A stretch of 64,000 bases of DNA from Syntrophothermus lipocalidus DSM 12680 (GCF_000092405.1 NC_014220.1:1798001-1862000), one strand, 5' to 3'. Shown: positions 9,442 to 18,449, counted from the first letter of the stretch. Notes: a model not told the origin generated them from the letters alone. A program made the numbers and translations.

Positions 9442-10501
9442 CGTGGTACGTGTACTGATTGTCGACGATTCGGCCCTTATGCGCAAAACTCTCCGGCAAA
9501 TCCTGGAACGGGATCCGGAGGTTGAAGTCGTGGCTGCAGCCCGGGACGGAGAGGATGCCGTAGCCAAAGCCCGGGAGTACCGCCCGGATGTTGTCACTAT
9601 GGACGTAAACATGCCCAAACAGGACGGCATCACTGCCCTTCAGTATATAGTCAATGAAGACATCTGCCCTGTCATAATGGTTTCTTCCCTCACCCAAGAA
9701 GGAGCAGTGACCACGTTTGAAGCCTTGGAACTGGGTGCGTTTGATTTCGTGGCTAAGCCGGGCGGTACTGTGTCATCCAACCTCGAAACAGTGGCCGATG
9801 AGCTAGTTACCAAGATTAAAGCAGCCGCCGGGTTGAAAAAGAGAAAGATCACCGCCCGCCTGTCAAGGGCCCGTCGCTCCCGTGGCAGGCAGGTTGTGAA
9901 GAAAACGGGAGATACTGCAAGCGGGGACATGAAGGCAGTGGCCATGGGTATATCGACCGGGGGCCCCAAGATGATTTATGAGGTCTTGCCCTCATTACCG
10001 GCCAACCTCAACGCGGCTGTGTTCCTGGTCCAGCACATGCCGCCTAACTTCACTTCGGCTTACGTCAAAAGGCTGAACGAACACTGCCAGTTGGAGGTGG
10101 TGGAAGCCGAGGCTGGCATGAAGGTACGGCCAGGTGTGGTTTATGTGGGACGAGGAGGACGGCATCTCAGCCTGGTGAAAAATTCGCTGGGAGAAGCGGT
10201 CATCCGGCTGCCATCCCAGCCACCTCACCATTTTATGCCTTCAGTGGGAGTCATGATGGAGGCAGTGTTGAAGGTTTTCGGGCCGAGGACCATAGGAGTG
10301 CTCATGACCGGTATGGGTGACGACGGGGCTGACGCTATGGTCAAAATCAGGCAGGGCGGAGGCCTGACTATCGCCGAATCGGAAGAGAGTGCCATCGTGT
10401 TCGGAATGCCTGGAGAGGCCATCAAGCGCGGCGGAGCCGAAATCGTGGTCCCCATATGGGACATAGCGGCTGAAATCGTGAAAGCGGTAGGAGTAGTTTA
10501 A
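9428..10501 (+). CDS. cheB: CheB protein-glutamate methylesterase
   Basis: A 357-residue two-domain enzyme that removes methyl groups from receptor glutamates and deamidates glutamines. The receiver domain has DD at 13-14 and phosphoacceptor D59. A basic linker (about 138-160) joins it to the esterase domain, which has catalytic S176 (GISTGGP), H203 (VQHMPP) and D299 (TGMGDDGAD). The GTG at 9428 overlaps the CheW stop. A GTG at 9443 would give a more typical CheB start (VVRVLIVDDS). No cheR methyltransferase gene is visible in the window, so its partner must lie elsewhere or upstream. Confidence 0.94.
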   Translation: METSNVVRVLIVDDSALMRKTLRQILERDPEVEVVAAARDGEDAVAKAREYRPDVVTMDVNMPKQDGITALQYIVNEDICPVIMVSSLTQEGAVTTFEALELGAFDFVAKPGGTVSSNLETVADELVTKIKAAAGLKKRKITARLSRARRSRGRQVVKKTGDTASGDMKAVAMGISTGGPKMIYEVLPSLPANLNAAVFLVQHMPPNFTSAYVKRLNEHCQLEVVEAEAGMKVRPGVVYVGRGGRHLSLVKNSLGEAVIRLPSQPPHHFMPSVGVMMEAVLKVFGPRTIGVLMTGMGDDGADAMVKIRQGGGLTIAESEESAIVFGMPGEAIKRGGAEIVVPIWDIAAEIVKAVGVV

Positions 10502-10503
10502 CA

Positions 10504-10627
10504 AGCCACAGATGCACACAGACCCGGCACTCAGCCAACCTAGCTTTCAACATGACATCCCGTCACAACAACGCTATACACTAGTCAGGGCTTGAGCTGA
10601 GTGCCGGGTCTGTGTCCATCTGTGGCT
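10504..10627. repeat. Long imperfect inverted repeat between cheB and cheY2
   Basis: Two 32-base arms (10504-10535 and 10596-10627) are inverted copies with a single mismatch, separated by a 60-base spacer. The outer part contains CCACAGATGCACACAGA, related to the CCACAGAT-type repeats at 26722 and around 40120-40196. It may be a small non-autonomous element or a dispersed structural repeat. It sits inside the operon, and transcription must pass through it. Confidence 0.8.
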
Positions 10628-10648
10628 GGCTCGAAGGTAGGAAGGAAG

Positions 10649-11050
10649 GTGGTTCTTACGAGAGGGATAAAACCGGACGGGAGTCCGATTAAGGTAATGG
10701 CAGTGGACGATTCGCCGGTAACCAGGAAGATGCTCAAAAAAGCGCTCGAGCCCGAAGGGTTCATTATTGTTGCCGAGGCTGGTAACGGGCGCGATGCCGT
10801 GGCCGCCTACGCCCAGGCCAACCCGGATGTCATCACCATGGACGTTACCATGCCCATAATGGACGGGCTAGAAGCCGCAGCCGCCATCAAGAAACTCAAC
10901 CCTTCCCAAAAAATAATAATGCTGAGCGCCATGGGCGATAAAGATATCGTGGCTGAAGCCCAGAGCCTGGGTATTACTGATTTCTGTACCAAGCCTTTTA
11001 AACCCGACGAAATTATCGGCAAGATTCTGAAAGTTTTAGCGGAAGGTTGA
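10649..11050 (+). CDS. cheY: CheY-like response regulator
   Basis: A 133-residue single receiver domain. The acidic pair is D20-D21 (AVDDSP), the phosphoacceptor is D65 (VITMDVTMP) and the conserved lysine lies in TKPFKP. I chose the GTG at 10649, preceded by GGTAGGAAGG. The open frame runs further upstream, but that part is encoded by the arm of an inverted repeat and is not typical of the family. Two CheX phosphatase genes follow, so this is the probable CheX substrate. The order cheB-cheY-cheX-cheX keeps phosphorylation and dephosphorylation functions together. Confidence 0.9.
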   Translation: MVLTRGIKPDGSPIKVMAVDDSPVTRKMLKKALEPEGFIIVAEAGNGRDAVAAYAQANPDVITMDVTMPIMDGLEAAAAIKKLNPSQKIIMLSAMGDKDIVAEAQSLGITDFCTKPFKPDEIIGKILKVLAEG

Positions 11051-11059
11051 GGTGATGAG

Positions 11060-11539
11060 GTGAGCTCCACAACCTACATCGTGCCCTTTATCAAAGCCGT
11101 GGCCAGTGTTTTCAAGGATATGTTGGGAATTGTCGTAACAAAAGGAGAACCAGTTGACGAAGGAGAAGAGTTTGGGTCACAAGGGTTTGCGGTGATCGTC
11201 GGCTTTACTGGCGGCTGGCGCGGCCGCTTTTTCCTGGACATGCCGCCCACAGCAGCGTTGAGATTGGCCAGTATCCTGACGGGCGAGGAATACGCCTCTC
11301 CAACCGAAGAAGAAGTCCTCCTGTCCGCTGCAGAGATAGGCAACGTGGTGTGCGGCAACGCCGTCACCGCCGTTAACGACGCTTACCCAGGCCTGAACAT
11401 CCGGTTGACCCCTCCCAGCGTCTTCGTGGGAGACGGCTTTAGCATGTTCAACGTCAGACTCAGCTCCTACTCCGTTTTGATGCAAACCGAAGCAGGGCCC
11501 ATCAAGATAAACGTAGCGGTAGAGGAGGGGAAAAGGTAG
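11060..11539 (+). CDS. cheX: CheX-type CheY-P phosphatase
   Basis: A 159-residue protein of the CheC/CheX/FliY phosphatase family. CheX proteins dephosphorylate CheY with a single E-x2-N active-site motif, seen here as EIGN in LLSAAEIGNVVCGNAV, followed by the family's proline (LTPPSVFVG). The fold signatures VIVGFTGGWRGRFFLDMP and INVAVEE match CheX. The GTG start sits 9 bases after the cheY2 stop, preceded by GAGGTGATGAG. The next gene is a paralogue, perhaps forming a homo- or heterodimer with it. Confidence 0.85.
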   Translation: MSSTTYIVPFIKAVASVFKDMLGIVVTKGEPVDEGEEFGSQGFAVIVGFTGGWRGRFFLDMPPTAALRLASILTGEEYASPTEEEVLLSAAEIGNVVCGNAVTAVNDAYPGLNIRLTPPSVFVGDGFSMFNVRLSSYSVLMQTEAGPIKINVAVEEGKR

Positions 11540-11540
11540 G

Positions 11541-12002
11541 ATGGATGTGAGGTATATCAACCCCTTCATTCAGGGACTCCTCGATGTCGTAGCCATGCTG
11601 GGAATGACGAGCATTGTCCGTACTGGATTAGGCAAGAAGACATACCTTCAAACTGAAAATGAGGTCAACATCATCATCGGGCTCACAGGAGAGGTTAAGG
11701 GAAATATCGTGTTCTCTATGCCGGAAGCCACCGCCAAGAACATTGCCTCAGCCATGATGGCGGGAGTCCCGGTGGAAAAGCTCGATCTCATATCAAAAAG
11801 CGCCCTGTGCGAACTGGCCAATATGATAGCAGGTAACTCCGCGGCCAAGCTGGAAGGGCTGGGCGTAAAATTCAATGTCACGCCCCCCACCTTGATTACC
11901 GGCAAGAACCTGCTCGCCCTTATCAGCCAGGTAGAAACCCTGGTCATCAATTTTGCGGGCAACGAAGGGCCCTTAGAGATGAACGTGGCCTTAGAAATGT
12001 GA
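11541..12002 (+). CDS. cheX: CheX-type CheY-P phosphatase (second copy)
   Basis: This 153-residue paralogue of the preceding gene starts one base after that gene's stop, with AGGAGGGG upstream. The E-x2-N motif is ELAN in ALCELANMIAGNSAAKLE, and the later segment NVTPPTLITGKN matches the CheX proline region. Two tandem cheX genes suggest either a heterodimer or separate specificity for the two CheY proteins of the cluster. This is the last gene of the operon, and a terminator follows. Confidence 0.85.
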   Translation: MDVRYINPFIQGLLDVVAMLGMTSIVRTGLGKKTYLQTENEVNIIIGLTGEVKGNIVFSMPEATAKNIASAMMAGVPVEKLDLISKSALCELANMIAGNSAAKLEGLGVKFNVTPPTLITGKNLLALISQVETLVINFAGNEGPLEMNVALEM

Positions 12003-12034
12003 GTTGCCTTCAAGCCTTGTCTGCCCAAAAAAAT

Positions 12035-12096
12035 GTTAACCGTCCGGCGCTCGTGCGTTGTTTCGCCTATCGCCGTGACCGGTTAACGCTTTTTTT
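12035..12096 (+). terminator. Rho-independent terminator of the chemosensory operon
   Basis: GTTAACCG (12035-12042) pairs with CGGTTAAC (12080-12087), with additional GGCG/CGCC pairing inside, and seven T follow (12090-12096). It lies 32 bases past the second cheX and before a gene on the opposite strand. Confidence 0.65.
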
Positions 12097-12121
12097 CTGT
12101 CTAAGTCTGCGTCTAACCATC

Positions 12122-12511
12122 TCAATCCTTTCTCTGCAGGGGCTTCCGCTTGATGCGCCGGTAGGTCATGGGAGTGATGCGCAACCCCGGTTTCAGTTCC
12201 CGGGCATACTCCGTTACCATTTCGTCGCTTCTAGTGATGGCCTGACCCGCCTTGTTTATAAGGTCAGATGCTGATTGGACTGTAGGATGAGCAGCAAACT
12301 CTTTTTGAGCAGTGCTCTTGACCGCCTGCCATTTTTCTCGGAGCATCCCGGTAGCCTTTTCAGTCTTGTTCGAAGCCCAGGCAGCCACGTTTCTCCCTCC
12401 CTCCCTGAGGGACACGCGATGCCTCTTAACGGCCCAAACCGCCACCGTTCCGAGCCCAGCTACCAGCATCACTTTCCACAGCCAAGACACCGGTCGTTCA
12501 TTTTTGGCCAT
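12122..12511 (-). CDS. Small single-span membrane protein of unknown function
   Basis: A 129-residue protein. A hydrophobic span at about 10-27 (LWKVMLVAGLGTVAVWAV) is followed by a basic, helical, alanine-rich region (MLREKWQAVKSTAQKEFAAH) and a very basic C-terminus (YRRIKRKPLQRKD). TTAGGAGGTGGAG precedes the ATG, which supports a real gene on the strand opposite its neighbours. It resembles YtxH-like membrane-anchored coiled-coil proteins in general make-up, but I cannot assign a family. It lies between the chemosensory operon and the second soluble receptor. Confidence 0.7.
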   Translation of the reverse strand: MAKNERPVSWLWKVMLVAGLGTVAVWAVKRHRVSLREGGRNVAAWASNKTEKATGMLREKWQAVKSTAQKEFAAHPTVQSASDLINKAGQAITRSDEMVTEYARELKPGLRITPMTYRRIKRKPLQRKD

Positions 12512-12797
12512 AGCTCCACCTCCTAACGACCTGACTGTGCTTAGTCTGCTCGGATTCTCAGCATAACATTCCCGACTTTAAAAAATTTGTTATCTAAAAC
12601 TTCCATGATTCTCCTTATAGGCATAAAACCACAAATTTTTTGATTATTTTTTTAGTTTTGGCAGGATAATTCGTCACAGCGTCAAAAGTATAAATGTAGC
12701 AAAAATGCTACGTTATTTCAAGACATATACTTGTTTTCTTTGCGGTCAATTCGGTGGCGAGGGAGGTAACAGACCATGCCGAGGAGGGGAAGAAATA

Positions 12798-14756
12798 ATG
12801 CGGAAACAGTTGGAAAAGCCACCGGGTTTGGACCCCGAGCCAACCTCTAGCAAAACCGGAATAGCTCTTAAACAAGATGAGACAGCGGAATTAGCCCGCA
12901 AGCGAGAGCAGGCTCGCAAAATGGCTCAGGAAAAGGCCAAGGCCCGTACCCTGGCCAAGCAGCAGGCCATGGCCGAACGCATTGCCGCATCATCACAGCA
13001 GCTTCTGGCCGCAGTTGAGGAAACCAACGCATCGGTCCAAGAGTTCGCGCGCCTTATGACCGAAGTGGCCTCTATGGGAAACGATGTCGGCCAAAACGCC
13101 GAGCAGATGCGAACCGGGGCTACCAGAGTCAATCAGGTTGTAGAAGAGTTCCACAAGAACTTACAGGTCCTCCACCAGTACGCTTTGAGCGGAGTGGAAG
13201 CAGCCGAGCGGTCGCGTAGAGGCATGGAGACCATGATGGACCAGATGAAGGAAGCCGTTGCCAAAAACCAGCAGTCGGGCCAGCGCATAAAAGAACTGGA
13301 AATTCAGTCTGAAAAAATCGGCGACATCGTGCAGGCGGTAGTGATGATTGCGGATCAGACTAACCTGTTGGCTCTGAACGCCGCTATTGAGGCTGCCCGG
13401 GCCGGTGAGCACGGGCGAGGGTTTGCGGTGGTAGCCGATGAAGTGAGAAACCTGGCTGAGATATCAGAAAGATCGGCCCGGGATATCCGGGGAGTAGTTG
13501 AAGAAATACGGTCAGTGGTTGAAGAAATAGTTAAGGACATAGGCGAGGTTGTAAACAACTTTGAACGTCTCCAGGACGAACTTGCCAACACCAACCAGGG
13601 CTTTGCCCAGGTAGGTCAGCTTTTCGCCCAGTATGCAAGCAAGATTGACGAAGCGGTTGCCGGAGGGGTAACGATGACCGGCAAAGCAGGCGAGCTACTG
13701 ACCTCGGGTGAGGGTATAGCCAGCGCCGCCCTTCAGATAGCCGGGGCGACGCAGGAGGCGGCTAAAGCTGTAGCCGAACAGACCAAAGCCTTGTCCGAAG
13801 TAACCGCCGCGACCCATGATCTGACCGACATGGCCGAGGAACTAAGGACCTCCACCAACATCAACAAATCGGCCGAAGAGATAGCGGCTACGGCCGAGCA
13901 GCTTTCTGCCAACATAGAGGAAATCAGTTCCTCGGCTACCCAAATAGCATCAGGCTTGAACGAGCTGACCCAAAGTGCTCGTATCGCGGTAGCAGAAGCC
14001 CGCAAGGCGCAGGATATCGGGCAAGACAGCCAGCAACTGGTAGAAACCATTGCCGAAATAAGTTCTGCTGCCGGGAACATCCACGCCGAGATAGCAGAGA
14101 CTCTAGAAGCCAGCCGGGCCAGTGCCCGGAAGGTATGGGCCGGGATCAGAGAAGGTATCGCCTCTTACAGCGCCACTAACTCCGCCGTAGCCTCTCTGCA
14201 AGACAAGATCCGCCGCATCGAGAAAATCGTCGATACCATCGAAAACGTTTCCATTCAGACCAACATGCTGGCCGTAAACGGGTTCGTAGAAGCCGCTACG
14301 GCCGGCGAGCACGGTCGGGGCTTTTCCGTGGTCGCGAACGACATCCGCAACCTGGCTACAGAGTCTGCCGAAAATGCGGATAAAATAAAGGACCTGGTGC
14401 GGGACATCCAGATTCAGATCGGCAAAGTTGTCGGCGACATCAGCCAGTCTGAAGCAGCTTGCCGCAAGGCCGATGAAACCGCCGGCATGGCGGCCAAGTC
14501 CAACCAGCAGGCCACCGATCAGGTAAACCAGATCGGTCAACTTCGAGTTCTCGTGGGCAAGAGCATATCGGAACTCGGAACAGTCGTGGCGCAAGGAACT
14601 GAAATTGCGACAGCCGCCGCCGACATTCTGGCTGCCGCTTTCAGTAAGGTAGAAGAAGCATCAGTCATCGCCCAGGAACAGGCCAAAGCTGTTCAAGAAC
14701 TTGCCAACTCCATCGAAGATATCGCTTCCATCGCCGATGAGATGCAGATGAATTAA
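12798..14756 (+). CDS. Second soluble chemoreceptor with two signalling hairpins
   Basis: This 652-residue paralogue of the receptor at 5905 has no membrane span. The N-terminus carries the same [20 protein letters not shown] helix. The first receptor tip is standard ([20 protein letters not shown]). The second is the same unusual variant ([20 protein letters not shown]). The ATG at 12798 follows GAGGAGGGGAAG. An upstream ATG in the same frame (12705) lacks a ribosome site and adds a cysteine-rich stretch with no counterpart in the paralogue. The 286 bases before the gene are AT-rich and should hold its promoter, but I see no convincing -35/-10 pair. Confidence 0.92.
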   Translation: MRKQLEKPPGLDPEPTSSKTGIALKQDETAELARKREQARKMAQEKAKARTLAKQQAMAERIAASSQQLLAAVEETNASVQEFARLMTEVASMGNDVGQNAEQMRTGATRVNQVVEEFHKNLQVLHQYALSGVEAAERSRRGMETMMDQMKEAVAKNQQSGQRIKELEIQSEKIGDIVQAVVMIADQTNLLALNAAIEAARAGEHGRGFAVVADEVRNLAEISERSARDIRGVVEEIRSVVEEIVKDIGEVVNNFERLQDELANTNQGFAQVGQLFAQYASKIDEAVAGGVTMTGKAGELLTSGEGIASAALQIAGATQEAAKAVAEQTKALSEVTAATHDLTDMAEELRTSTNINKSAEEIAATAEQLSANIEEISSSATQIASGLNELTQSARIAVAEARKAQDIGQDSQQLVETIAEISSAAGNIHAEIAETLEASRASARKVWAGIREGIASYSATNSAVASLQDKIRRIEKIVDTIENVSIQTNMLAVNGFVEAATAGEHGRGFSVVANDIRNLATESAENADKIKDLVRDIQIQIGKVVGDISQSEAACRKADETAGMAAKSNQQATDQVNQIGQLRVLVGKSISELGTVVAQGTEIATAAADILAAAFSKVEEASVIAQEQAKAVQELANSIEDIASIADEMQMN

Positions 14757-14760
14757 GCTT

Positions 14761-14826
14761 GGATCAGGGGGACGGTTCTTGTGGTTTATTTTTCAAAATA
14801 AACCACAAGAACCGTCCCCCTGATCC
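14761..14826. repeat. Perfect 32-bp palindrome with GGACGGTTC core
   Basis: Two 32-base arms, GGATCAGGGGGACGGTTCTT onward (14761-14792) and its exact reverse complement (14795-14826), are separated by two bases. Related palindromes occur at 61326-61366 and 61454-61502. Dispersed palindromes with this core are characteristic of REP-type elements mobilised by Y1 (IS200-like) transposases, though no such gene is in the window. Lying between two convergent genes, it may also act as a bidirectional terminator. Confidence 0.85.
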
Positions 14827-14835
14827 ACTGCACAT

Positions 14836-16128
14836 TTACCGGCCGGCAAAACGGGCGAGCTCCGCCCAGAAACCGGGATAGGATATGTTAACGGCTTCTG
14901 CCCCTTTGACTATGGTTTCCCCCTCGGCTACCAGCCCGGCGATACCCATGGCCATGGCAATGCGGTGATCCCCGTAGCTGTCCACCTTCGCCCCGGTAAG
15001 CCTGCCCTGCCCCCGAACATAAAACCCGTCCTCGGTCTCCTCTACCTCTACTCCGAGCCGGCGCAGGCAGGTGCAGACAGCCAGTATCCGGTCAGTTTCT
15101 TTAACCCTCAATTCCGACGCATCCCGTACAACCGATTCACCCCGAGCCATGGCCATAGCAACTGCCAGCACCGGAATTTCGTCAATTAGAGACGGTACAA
15201 TCTCCCCTGCCACGGTTGTGCCGATTAGGTTCCCAGCCGAGACCACCCGTATATCGGCTACCGGTTCGCCACCGACAACCCTCTGGTTCTGAAGTTCGAT
15301 TCTAGCACCCATAGAAGCAAGCACTCTTAGTACCCCGCTTCGCGTAGGGTTAACTCCTACCCCAGGGATTAGGACCTCTGACTCCGGAACCAGCGTCGCT
15401 GCCACTATCCAGAAAGCCGCGGATGAAATGTCGGCTGGAACGGACATATCAAAAGGTTCGAGCTCTCTTCCCGGTTGCAGCCGAATCACCCCGTTTTCGG
15501 CAAAAATCTCTGCCCCCATCCCTGCCAGCATCCGTTCCGTGTGGTCCCTTGAAGGCACCTTTTCCCTTACCACCGTCTCCCCTTCAACTCCCAAACCAGC
15601 TAAAAGAACAGCAGATTTGACCTGAGCGCTCGGCACCGGCAGGGTGTAGTCGATCCCTTTTAAGTTGCCCCCTCGAATAGCCAGCGGTGCAAGCCGGCCC
15701 CCGTCTCGTCCGTCGATGCGTGCTCCCATTAAACGCAGAGGTTCCACTACCCGAGCCATAGGGCGGGAGCGCAAGGATGAATCCCCGGTTAATACCGAAA
15801 AAAACGAGCAGGCCGATAGAGTTCCTGACATCAAGCGCATAGTTGTTCCGGAGTTCTCACAGTCCAGAATGTCTTCTGGCTGTAGAAATCCGCCTAGCCC
15901 GCGCCCTTCGATTATGAGGTCCTCGCCGTTGTCCATAATGTTAACCCCGAGTGCTCGCACGCACCGAACCGTGGCTAGTGTGTCTCGCGCCCGCAAGAAA
16001 TTCTTTACCCGGCTCTTTCCCTGAGCCAGGGCCGCCAGCATGACGCTGCGGTGCGATATCGATTTGTCTGCCGGCAGCGTAATAGTCCCCCTCAACCCCT
16101 TTGGGGCGCGACGTACAGTTACATCCAT
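14836..16128 (-). CDS. aroA: 3-phosphoshikimate 1-carboxyvinyltransferase (EPSP synthase)
   Basis: A 430-residue enzyme joining shikimate 3-phosphate and phosphoenolpyruvate in the chorismate pathway. The N-terminal LPADKSISHRS motif binds both substrates. NSGTTMRLMSG is the second family signature. YGDHRIAMA near the C-terminus holds the conserved catalytic and PEP-binding residues. The length is normal. It is the last gene of aroF-tyrA-aroA, 4 bases after tyrA. It is cytoplasmic. Confidence 0.97.
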   Translation of the reverse strand: MDVTVRRAPKGLRGTITLPADKSISHRSVMLAALAQGKSRVKNFLRARDTLATVRCVRALGVNIMDNGEDLIIEGRGLGGFLQPEDILDCENSGTTMRLMSGTLSACSFFSVLTGDSSLRSRPMARVVEPLRLMGARIDGRDGGRLAPLAIRGGNLKGIDYTLPVPSAQVKSAVLLAGLGVEGETVVREKVPSRDHTERMLAGMGAEIFAENGVIRLQPGRELEPFDMSVPADISSAAFWIVAATLVPESEVLIPGVGVNPTRSGVLRVLASMGARIELQNQRVVGGEPVADIRVVSAGNLIGTTVAGEIVPSLIDEIPVLAVAMAMARGESVVRDASELRVKETDRILAVCTCLRRLGVEVEETEDGFYVRGQGRLTGAKVDSYGDHRIAMAMGIAGLVAEGETIVKGAEAVNISYPGFWAELARFAGR

Positions 16129-16132
16129 CTGC

Positions 16133-17215
16133 TCACCTCATCCATGCTTTAATTCCCTGGTCCCGCAAGAGTTTCACTGCCTTCTCCCCATCTTCCACTG
16201 AAGGCACCCCTAAGCGTATGGTACCCCCGTCACCCTCGCGCACCCGTAAGATCTCGATGTCAACTATGTTTATCCCACCTTCACCTAGAACCGTACCCAG
16301 GTAACCTATCACCCCGGGACGGTCGAGCACCACAGTAATGATTTCGCAAGCACTGGGCAAAGCTCCTCTTGCCCCCCTTGGTACAGACTCCCGTAAAGCC
16401 TGAGCAGCTTGCAGTTCTTGCCTGAGTCGCTGGCGGTCAGCGGCAGCTATATACCCACGCAAGCGGTTCAATTCCCCGATAAAACCGTCCAGTTGGTCCA
16501 GTACCGCCTCCCGGTTAAACATGAAGATTTCCTCCCACATAGCCGGGTTAGACGATGCTACACGGGTTGTATCCCTAAAACCTCCTCCTGCTAGCCCGAG
16601 GGCCTCAGGCGCTTTCCCGGCCTGGTTTACCAAGGCCACCGCTGCCAGGTGCGGAAGATGGCTGGCCGTGGCTACCAGGCGGTCGTGTTGAGCCGCATCC
16701 ATTGTTATTATTTTCGCTCCGGTACAACTGATAAGCTGACTTAAGGTTTCGAACGGTCCGGATGGAGTGCCCGGTGGAAGCACCAGAACATACACCGCAT
16801 TCTCAAACAGGTACCTGTCTGCCCCTGCCAAACCTGTTCTCTCAGAGCCAGCCATAGGGTGGCCGCCGATGCCGTAAACCCCGCCGGGCAGCCACCGGCG
16901 AAACCATTCCATGACCACCTGTTTAACACTGCCCACATCGGTTACAACAGCCCCCGGCTTCAGGACCGGGGCAGCTTGTTTGATGACCTCCTCCAGCCGT
17001 TCTAGAGGACAGCACAGGAACACCACATCTGCGTTTTCGATTCCTGCCTCAAGCTTCTCCGTGCGGCGCACCGCCCCCAGAGCAACTGCCTCTTTCCCAA
17101 CATGGTCCTGGGGGTCAACCCCGATCAGCTCTTCAACCAAAGGTGAGTCCTTTAAAGCCAGCCCCAGCGATGCTCCTATGACCCCCAGCCCAACAATGGT
17201 AACCACAAAACCCAT
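16133..17215 (-). CDS. tyrA: Prephenate dehydrogenase with C-terminal ACT domain
   Basis: This 360-residue NAD-dependent enzyme converts prephenate to 4-hydroxyphenylpyruvate for tyrosine. It has an N-terminal Rossmann motif (GLGVIGASLG) and the signature GGHPMAGSERTG. The C-terminal ACT domain (about 290-358, VVLDRPGVIGYLGTVLGEGG) probably gives feedback control by an aromatic amino acid. It lies between aroF and aroA, so tyrosine-branch and common-pathway genes are expressed together. Confidence 0.95.
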   Translation of the reverse strand: MGFVVTIVGLGVIGASLGLALKDSPLVEELIGVDPQDHVGKEAVALGAVRRTEKLEAGIENADVVFLCCPLERLEEVIKQAAPVLKPGAVVTDVGSVKQVVMEWFRRWLPGGVYGIGGHPMAGSERTGLAGADRYLFENAVYVLVLPPGTPSGPFETLSQLISCTGAKIITMDAAQHDRLVATASHLPHLAAVALVNQAGKAPEALGLAGGGFRDTTRVASSNPAMWEEIFMFNREAVLDQLDGFIGELNRLRGYIAAADRQRLRQELQAAQALRESVPRGARGALPSACEIITVVLDRPGVIGYLGTVLGEGGINIVDIEILRVREGDGGTIRLGVPSVEDGEKAVKLLRDQGIKAWMR

Positions 17216-17254
17216 TCTGCCTTCCCCCTCGGCCTAACTTATACCCGGCCTTGC

Positions 17255-18268
17255 TCAAGAAGCGCAGGAAACCGCCTCAAAGACACGCCTCACATTCTCC
17301 ATCATGCGCTCGAAGTTGGAGGGAGTCAGCGACTGGGGCCCATCCGAGAGGGCTTCAGACGGGTTCTGATGGACTTCGACCATCAGCCCATCACATCCCG
17401 CCGCTACAGCCGCGCAGGCCATAGGTCCTACCAGCTTCCACTTGCCGGTCCCGTGACTGGGGTCGACCAGAACCGGAAGGTGGGTCAGCTGTTTTACCAG
17501 AGGCACCGCTGCCAGGTCCAGGGTATTGCGGGTGTAGGTCTCAAAAGTCCTGATTCCCCGCTCACACAAAATGACGTTGGTGTTGCCGCTAGAAATAATG
17601 TATTCTGCTGCCATGAGCCATTCCTCGATGGTAGCGGAGGGCCCCCGTTTTAAAACTACTGGGCTCTTGATTTTACCTACTTCCCTCAACAAAAAGAAAT
17701 TCTGCATGTTCCTGGCGCCGATTTGCAGCACGTCGACGTATTCGCAGACAGTGGAAACCAGCCGCGGATCCATAACTTCCGTAATCACGGGCAGCCCTGT
17801 TAACTGCCTGGCCTCCCGCAGTATCTTCAGCCCCTCTTCTTCCAGCCCCTGGAAAGAGTAGGGCGAAGTACGGGGTTTAAAAGCCCCTCCCCGCAGCACA
17901 GTGGCCCCTGCTGCCTTGACCATTTCCGCAACCTCCAAGAACCCTTCCCTGGATTCCACCGCACAGGGCCCGGCTATAACCTGAAGCTCTCCTCCACCTA
18001 TTTCTACGTCACCTACTCTCACTACGGTGTCTTCTCCCTTGAACTCCCGCGAACACAGCTTGAAAGGCTTCAATATTGGGACTACCCTCTCCACTCCGGA
18101 CAAAGTCGCCAAAGATTCCATCAAAGCCGCATCGCGGTCACCGATAGCCCCAATTATGGTCCTTTCTACGCCCTGCGACAAGTGAGTAGAAAACCCCCTG
18201 TCTTTTAGTTTTTCCTCCACCCTCCTGACCTGCTCCGGGGTGGCACTCTTTTCCATTACAATAACCAT
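17255..18268 (-). CDS. aroF: DAHP synthase with N-terminal regulatory domain
   Basis: This 337-residue enzyme catalyses the first step of aromatic biosynthesis, joining PEP and erythrose 4-phosphate. The first ~70 residues ([20 protein letters not shown]) form a ferredoxin-like/ACT-type regulatory domain, as in the Thermotoga-type enzymes. The barrel follows, with [46 protein letters not shown] and DPSHGTGK. It is the first gene of aroF-tyrA-aroA. A shorter paralogue without the regulatory domain is at 21969-22799. Confidence 0.96.
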   Translation of the reverse strand: MVIVMEKSATPEQVRRVEEKLKDRGFSTHLSQGVERTIIGAIGDRDAALMESLATLSGVERVVPILKPFKLCSREFKGEDTVVRVGDVEIGGGELQVIAGPCAVESREGFLEVAEMVKAAGATVLRGGAFKPRTSPYSFQGLEEEGLKILREARQLTGLPVITEVMDPRLVSTVCEYVDVLQIGARNMQNFFLLREVGKIKSPVVLKRGPSATIEEWLMAAEYIISSGNTNVILCERGIRTFETYTRNTLDLAAVPLVKQLTHLPVLVDPSHGTGKWKLVGPMACAAVAAGCDGLMVEVHQNPSEALSDGPQSLTPSNFERMMENVRRVFEAVSCAS

Positions 18269-18370
18269 CCTGCCTTCCTCCTCCGTTGACTGTTTAGAAA
18301 ATGAGTTACATACATACGTGCTTGTCGCAAACTAAGACAGATGCTGATTAACAAACCATCCTCCCATTCT

Positions 18371-18410
18371 CAATTCCTAATTCTTAATTCTTAATTCTTA
18401 ATTCTCAATT
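18371..18410. repeat. Heptanucleotide tandem repeat (AATTCTT)
   Basis: About five imperfect copies of AATTCTT lie in the aroF leader. On the transcribed (minus) strand the unit reads AAGAATT. Similar 7-base arrays are at 24858, 26772 and 53464. Confidence 0.85.
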
Positions 18411-18449
18411 GATATAGCCCCATCCTACCTACCTCCTCTAGCCTAAAAT

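Noticed and set aside
8917-9633. Long minus-strand open frame opposite triple CheW and cheB
   Set aside because: Antisense shadow of well-supported coding sequence, with no ribosome site and no recognised domain. Other long antisense frames, such as 48764-49531, were rejected for the same reasons.
12705-12797. N-terminal extension of the second soluble receptor
   Set aside because: No ribosome site, cysteine-rich sequence absent from the paralogue, and a strong site (GAGGAGGGG) before the ATG at 12798.
18371-18410. Tandem repeats considered as a CRISPR array
   Set aside because: Units are 7 bases, directly adjacent with no spacers, and no cas genes are present. The same holds for the arrays at 24858, 26772 and 53464.
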